A DNA stretch of 64,000 nt, taken from positions 4,703,444 to 4,767,443 of the forward strand of contig NZ_LT906450.1 in NCBI RefSeq assembly GCF_900187265.1, given 5' to 3'. The notes beneath the pieces are model-generated. The model did not search any database. It worked only from the letters and a program-made list of their open reading frames with translations, and was not told the DNA's origin. Source of the DNA: Rhodococcus rhodochrous (GTDB taxonomy: Bacteria > Actinomycetota > Actinomycetes > Mycobacteriales > Mycobacteriaceae). Shown here piece after piece: positions 63,065-64,000 of this stretch (the first letter of the stretch is position 1; each line of letters opens with the position of its first letter). Made by a program: the position numbers and the translations under genes.

Positions 63065-64000
63065 TCAGTCCTCCGTCCGGTCGAGCACATCCGACAGGTC
63101 GTAGCGCACCGGCACCTCCAGTTGGTCGAACGTGCAGCTCTCGGGGTCGCGGTCGGGACGCCACCGCAGGAACTTCGCTGCGTGCCGGAACCGCATCCCC
63201 GCTCCCGACACACCTTCCATCTGGTCGTACGCGACCTCCACGACACGTTCGGGACGCAACGGCACCCAGCTGCGATCCACCGCCGAACGCCACCGCGTCG
63301 GTTCACCCTGCTCGACGACGTCGTCCCCGAGTCGCAGCGGCTGCAGTTCGGCGAGCAGTTCCTCACGTCGCTCCCGCGTGAATGCCGAGGCTCCGCCGAC
63401 CATCGCGAGCTCGCCGTCGTGAAAGAGCCCGAGCAGCAACGACCCGATGCCCCCGACGCTCTTGTGCATGCGGTAACCCATGAGAACGCAGTCGGCGGTG
63501 CGAGCGTGCTTGAGTTTGAGCATCTCCCGCTTGTCGGGCACGTAGAGCCCGTCGAGCCGCTTGGCGATCACGCCGTCGAGCCCGGCGCCCTCGAACTCCT
63601 CGAACCAGCGGCGAGCGGTATCGGTGTCGGTCGTGGCCACCGTGACATGGCAGCTCTTACCCCCGCCGATCTCGGATCGCAGCCGCGCGCGCCGCTCCGC
63701 GAACGGGGTCTCCATGAGGTTCTCGTCGCCGAGAGCGAGCAGATCGAAACCGACGAACACGGCCGGTGTCTGCTCCGCGAGCATCGTGACCCGGCTGGCG
63801 GCCGGATGGATCCGCTCGGACAGCGCCTGCCAGTCGAGCCGGGTGCTGCCGTCGTGGTCGCGCGGGACGACGATCTCCCCGTCGACCACACACCTGCGGG
63901 GCAGTTCGGCGCGCGCGGCATCGGCGAGTTCCGGGAAGTAGCGCACGAGGTCCTTGCCTCCGCGCGAACCGAGAACCACCTCGTCGCCGTCGCGGAAGAC
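63065..64000 (-). CDS. ATP-dependent DNA ligase, LigC-like (5' end outside window)
   Basis: The frame is open to the right edge, reading VFRDGDEVVLGSRGGKDLVR at the window end, so the N-terminus with the adenylated Lys (KxDG) is missing. Visible motifs are LDGVIAKRLDGLYVPDKREM (motif IV/V region) and the C-terminal OB-fold (ERVVEVAYDQMEGVSGAGMR). It seals nicks with ATP. The stop lies one base ahead of the Prim-PolC-like gene start. Confidence 0.95.
   Translation of the reverse strand, partial: VFRDGDEVVLGSRGGKDLVRYFPELADAARAELPRRCVVDGEIVVPRDHDGSTRLDWQALSERIHPAASRVTMLAEQTPAVFVGFDLLALGDENLMETPFAERRARLRSEIGGGKSCHVTVATTDTDTARRWFEEFEGAGLDGVIAKRLDGLYVPDKREMLKLKHARTADCVLMGYRMHKSVGGIGSLLLGLFHDGELAMVGGASAFTRERREELLAELQPLRLGDDVVEQGEPTRWRSAVDRSWVPLRPERVVEVAYDQMEGVSGAGMRFRHAAKFLRWRPDRDPESCTFDQLEVPVRYDLSDVLDRTED

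Overview
The window is high-GC DNA (mostly G or C at third codon positions, many GTG starts) from a mycolic-acid actinobacterium. The fgd, pgi, WhiB, dodecin, LigC/Prim-PolC and WS/DGAT-like genes fit Rhodococcus or a close relative; this is inferred from gene content only. I see no tRNA, rRNA, CRISPR array, insertion sequence or phage gene.

Positions 1-43.5 kb form one large catabolic island, apparently for an alicyclic, terpenoid or steroid-like acid. It encodes a Rieske oxygenase with a small companion, a KshB-like reductase, two cytochrome P450s each beside a small ferredoxin, and two amidohydrolase-fold proteins. Around these lie two acyl-CoA ligases, seven acyl-CoA dehydrogenase (ACAD) polypeptides (one single and three alpha/beta pairs), two enoyl-CoA hydratases, a thiolase, six SDRs, two family III CoA-transferases, a TesB thioesterase and an HSL-type esterase. 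A split B12-dependent mutase with its MeaB chaperone is also present. Genes are packed in divergent operons with 1-4 nt start/stop overlaps.

The main non-coding signal is a recurring 15-bp palindrome, GAGAAYNNNATTCTC. It lies upstream of nearly every operon in the island (3629, 7709, 15778, 16567, 22090, 34097, and a degenerate copy at 42602). One copy lies between an ACAD operon and a TetR-family gene (15849-16565), which is the best candidate regulator. The island therefore looks like one regulon. I cannot name its substrate.

From 35 to 46 kb the island gives way to accessory and housekeeping genes: a TetR/MFS pair, a lipoprotein with an apiosidase-like fold (interleaved with the mutase operon), a divergent MocR/EamA pair, and an fgd-pgi-whiB operon facing a DeoR regulator. 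From 49.8 to 64 kb come an autoregulated ArsR-SRPBCC pair, an L,D-transpeptidase, a WS/DGAT-like acyltransferase, a hotdog thioesterase and a GAF-ANTAR protein. These are followed by a luciferase-like oxidoreductase, several small Cys-containing proteins, an FprB-type ferredoxin reductase, dodecin, a beta-lactamase-fold hydrolase, an exported protein, and a Prim-PolC/LigC repair pair cut by the window end.
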